Part shown: positions 61,530 through 64,000 of the stretch, piece after piece
Numbering within the stretch: position 1 is the stretch's first letter
Layout of the letters: each line of letters begins with the position of its first letter
Assembly (NCBI GenBank): GCA_033239005.1
Contig: BSQZ01000037.1
Location: 4,524,001-4,588,000 of the forward strand
Length of the DNA: 64,000 nucleotides
From: Lamellibrachia satsuma
Lineage: Eukaryota > Annelida > Polychaeta > Sabellida > Siboglinidae
Reading direction: 5' to 3'
The notes under the pieces: generated by a model
What the model was told of the DNA's origin: nothing
What the model saw: the letters and a program-made list of their open reading frames with translations, nothing else
Database searches by the model: none
Translations under genes and position numbers: made by a program

Positions 61530-61885
61530 TACTACAAGACAGTAACAACTGATGCTTGATGAGATTTGTCCTTTACAGCTGATGATGCTGATCACAGTTA
61601 AACTGGGAGGTAGCATAGTGAGTTTACAGATTGAGATCACTGCCTCTATGAGACGCACTGAGGCCACAACAGGTTTTTTCCATTTCCCTATGTAGGATCT
61701 TTTACTTCCCTTGGCAGACACCAGATAGAAGGGACCAACGGCTCTTAGCTTCTCTTCCAAAAGACACGGACAAAGTAGGGTGAACGAAAGTGCCCAAGTT
61801 TCGAAACAGCAGCAGGTAGGTTCGAACCCTGGTCCCTTCAACCAAAAGCCCGATGCTCTACCACCGTGCCCCACATGGAGGAGCC
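61530..61885 (-). mobile_element. tRNA-derived SINE (tRNA-Lys-like head)
   Basis: The minus strand, starting near 61885, reads GTGGGGCACGGTGGTAGAGC (A-box TGGTAGAGCAT), then a CTTTTGG anticodon-like loop, GGGACCAGGGTTCGAAC (B-box), then CCTACCTGCTGC and AAACTTGGGCAC. Order and spacing fit a tRNA-Lys-derived SINE head with a body; the T-arm no longer pairs properly and the sequence runs on, so it is not a functional tRNA gene. Confidence 0.72.
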
Positions 61886-63124
61886 AGAAGGTTAAGAATA
61901 GTGCATGGTGTAGTTTGTGTAGTATTCATGACGCTGCATTATAATAGGCAAAATGAGTTTCATAATTATGTTAGCATACTTATAGACAGAGATTACCTAT
62001 TTTGTAAGTGACAGGTTATACACTTACCCCCTTCTTCAACATTTTTCTCACCTGAAACCACATGCAATTGTTGACTGTTTTCCCATATACCTGCTACTAC
62101 ACAAAACACAAGCAAGTTGTAGAGTATCTGCCTTCTAGTTCTACCACACCAATGCTCATGGGTTAACACAACAGTTGGAACACCTAACAGTTACTGGTAT
62201 TACCACTTTAGGTAGGCAAAGCACTCCCATTTCTCCAGTTTGCTAAAGCATTGGGTTGAGCTTCTCACTTGTCGAAAACATATGTTTCCAGAGACAACTT
62301 GGAACCTTATAAAATGTTATAAACTTCTGCTTCTTGATGCCAATTTGCAGATTGAATATACAGGTGTAACGGTTAGTGCGTGTCAGTTTTCAATCTTTAG
62401 TTATTAGTTGCGAGTCTTGCGACACAGATTTGTGTCTGAAGTGCCAAATTGAAGTGTATGTTTACACATTATGTACTCATGTTCGATCCCTGCACTTGGC
62501 TTTATATAAAAAAATAACTGGATCTTAATATGGCCTGTGATAGACATCTTAAAATAGAATGCCTTGTGTGTGAACAACCATATGATATGATAGTAAAAAT
62601 GGTTTGATGGCATGATTGATGCTGTGCCTGTGCACCCGGTTATTCGATGCTGTATTTATCAGAAAAGAACGGTTATTTCCTGTAATGGTGCTTCAAATAC
62701 CACATCCAGACTCCTGTGTCAACACTAGAAATAGGCTGTTTGAGATATATAACCAAGCACTTCTGTGATAATGGATCAACCACTCAAGCCAAAACTAAGT
62801 CAGTGTCAAGACACGTCAGTTTTAATTCAGTGTTATTTTTCATACAGAGACGGCCAGTCTAGAAAGTATGCCTGTTGTACCTTTCATCAAGTGAGTTTAC
62901 CTGGATTGGACGCCATCATTTATGCAACGCGTTGATGTAAATATATCCTGGATGATATCTTGAACAGTACAATACTTGAAGTTTACTATATTCACCAAAA
63001 TATACACTGACAGCAGGACGAAAATACGTGGCTACTCATGTTTTCCAATCCGCCATTGGAACGGTTTTATAAGCGTGTATTTGATTGGCTGTTGATTAAA
63101 CGAAACATCAATTAAAGCCAGTTT
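61886..63124. other. No recognisable feature
   Basis: No conserved coding sequence, long repeat or paired transposon end was found. Confidence 0.5.
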
Positions 63125-63200
63125 TACATGTGACGTACGTTGCCAGAACTTCCTGTTCTCCCGGCGCAATTGCGCAAAATGTCACCAGATGGCGTTTGAC
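63125..63200. promoter_or_regulatory. Promoter-like cluster, candidate ZnT6 5' region
   Basis: Within 75 bp: TGACGTAC (CRE-like), AACTTCCTG (an ETS site, CAGGAAGT on minus), the palindrome GCGCAATTGCGC (63164-63175), and CGCCATCT on minus (YY1-like). CpG is denser than in the surroundings. This looks like a TATA-less housekeeping promoter and is in the right direction to be upstream of ZnT6. The link is inference. Confidence 0.3.
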
Positions 63201-64000
63201 ATTGGACAACGTTTGGTAATCGAGGCACTGTAAAAAGTTGCAAACATATCCATGATTTCGGTTGCGAAGTCTGCAGTCCGCGTATGTGTCAGAAGTGATG
63301 TAAAGTTAACCAGTATGTGTTCCAATTTCGACGTTGCTAATGAAGGTGTAAGAAACCTTTGCAAGTTAGCAAATGCTAATCACTCATTAGCCTATACTAT
63401 AGCCTATAGGTGGTAGCACTGCCACTGGGATAATAATAACTTCATCTAATTATATAATACTGTCTCAATTACTGTTCTGATATCTGATCTCTCTAATCTT
63501 TCTTGCGAAGAGATATAGTCATTCTATTTGTACCGGAAAGCTCCAGTGAGTTTTGCTGGTGGAAATATCCTAACAGGACTTTGTCTTTGCCAAGTAACTG
63601 TCGTGGGCCGTATACAGAAGAGTCGCTGGCAGCTTTGGGCTTTAGTGGCTTTACTATAATATAATTATGGCTTTAGCCTTTACCCAGTCACACGATCACA
63701 AATTCCTGTATATTATATTTGTTCTCTCCATGGAGAGAAATGGCTATTAATTTTTTGTGGAGAGGGGCTGTATTAATTTTCCCCGAGGGGTGTGTCTCGC
63801 TCTGTGGAAAATAAAATCATGGCAATTACTCTCTGTGGAGACGACAGATAAAATAGACCTGTTGCAAACCATAGTCATCCACACTGTCACCATATATTAC
63901 AATGGCGTCCTTTTCATTTTCGAATAGTACTGGGCCTATATTAATTATATTACAAATCATCGCATCAGTTCTACTAGGTTGTAACTTACATTTCTGCCAA
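63201..64000. other. No recognisable feature to window end
   Basis: Open frames here are short (60 codons or fewer) and show no known motif. A small inverted CTCCATGGAG palindrome occurs near 63726. Confidence 0.45.

Noticed and set aside
61810..61885. Functional tRNA-Lys gene on the minus strand
   Set aside because: A- and B-boxes are present but the acceptor and T stems do not close and the sequence continues as a SINE body.
63182..63364. 60-codon minus-strand open frame near the window end
   Set aside because: No motif, no convincing splice sites around it, and length is within chance expectation.

Overview
This is an animal nuclear genome window: intron-rich genes with GT-AG introns and conserved metazoan proteins sit in A+T-rich DNA packed with retroelements, DNA transposons, minisatellites and microsatellites. 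Nothing is bacterial. The repeat mix (a CR1-type LINE, an L2-like LINE, a Penelope-like element, hAT- and piggyBac-type TIR elements, a TTAA-bounded element with a Mutator-like transposase, tRNA-derived SINEs) suggests a marine invertebrate, perhaps a lophotrochozoan or a basal deuterostome. I cannot fix the phylum from the sequence.

Four complete protein-coding genes can be assembled exon by exon with consistent phases. (1) 1076-11185 (+): a seven-exon mitochondrial carrier of the SLC25A45/47/48 group, 312 aa. (2) 16086-22403 (-): TMEM179, four exons, 220 aa. (3) 22734-48321 (+): PRPF39, a U1 snRNP-associated HAT-repeat splicing factor, 15 coding exons, 719 aa. (4) 51045-59291 (-): SLC30A6/ZnT6, 12 coding exons, 486 aa, with a His-rich tail. 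TMEM179 and PRPF39 are head to head with only 330 bp between start codons, so they probably share a promoter. PRPF39 and ZnT6 are tail to tail. No functional link between the four is apparent; they look like ordinary neighbours.

Most of the rest is transposable-element history. Carrier intron 3 holds a young LINE inserted with a 12-bp target duplication into an older LINE, which itself interrupts a dispersed repeat. Intron 6 holds a CR1-type LINE. TMEM179 intron 3 holds a foldback element about 1.7 kb long, and its intron 1 holds a Penelope-like fragment inserted with a 13-bp target duplication in an L2-like LINE. PRPF39 introns carry a piggyBac-type MITE, a cluster of AGGTCA motifs, a 3.8-kb TTAA-bounded transposon, CR1 fragments, a tandem 0.88-kb element, and a 5'-truncated relative of the young LINE. 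ZnT6 introns hold another copy of the 0.88-kb element and SINEs, and a hAT-type element with an 8-bp target duplication lies just upstream of its coding exons.

The most striking feature is at 42824-44585. A 69-bp minisatellite of about 23 units plus two 67-bp units repeats the 3' splice-site sequence of PRPF39 exon 10, and in the last two units the first bases of the exon as well. About 17-19 decoy acceptors therefore stand in front of an exon of a splicing factor, and the nearest decoys lead into an in-frame stop. A smaller analogue, a 26-bp tandem duplication of a 5' splice site, occurs in ZnT6 at 52238-52330. I found no evidence of a prokaryotic-style defence system, CRISPR array or gene cluster.
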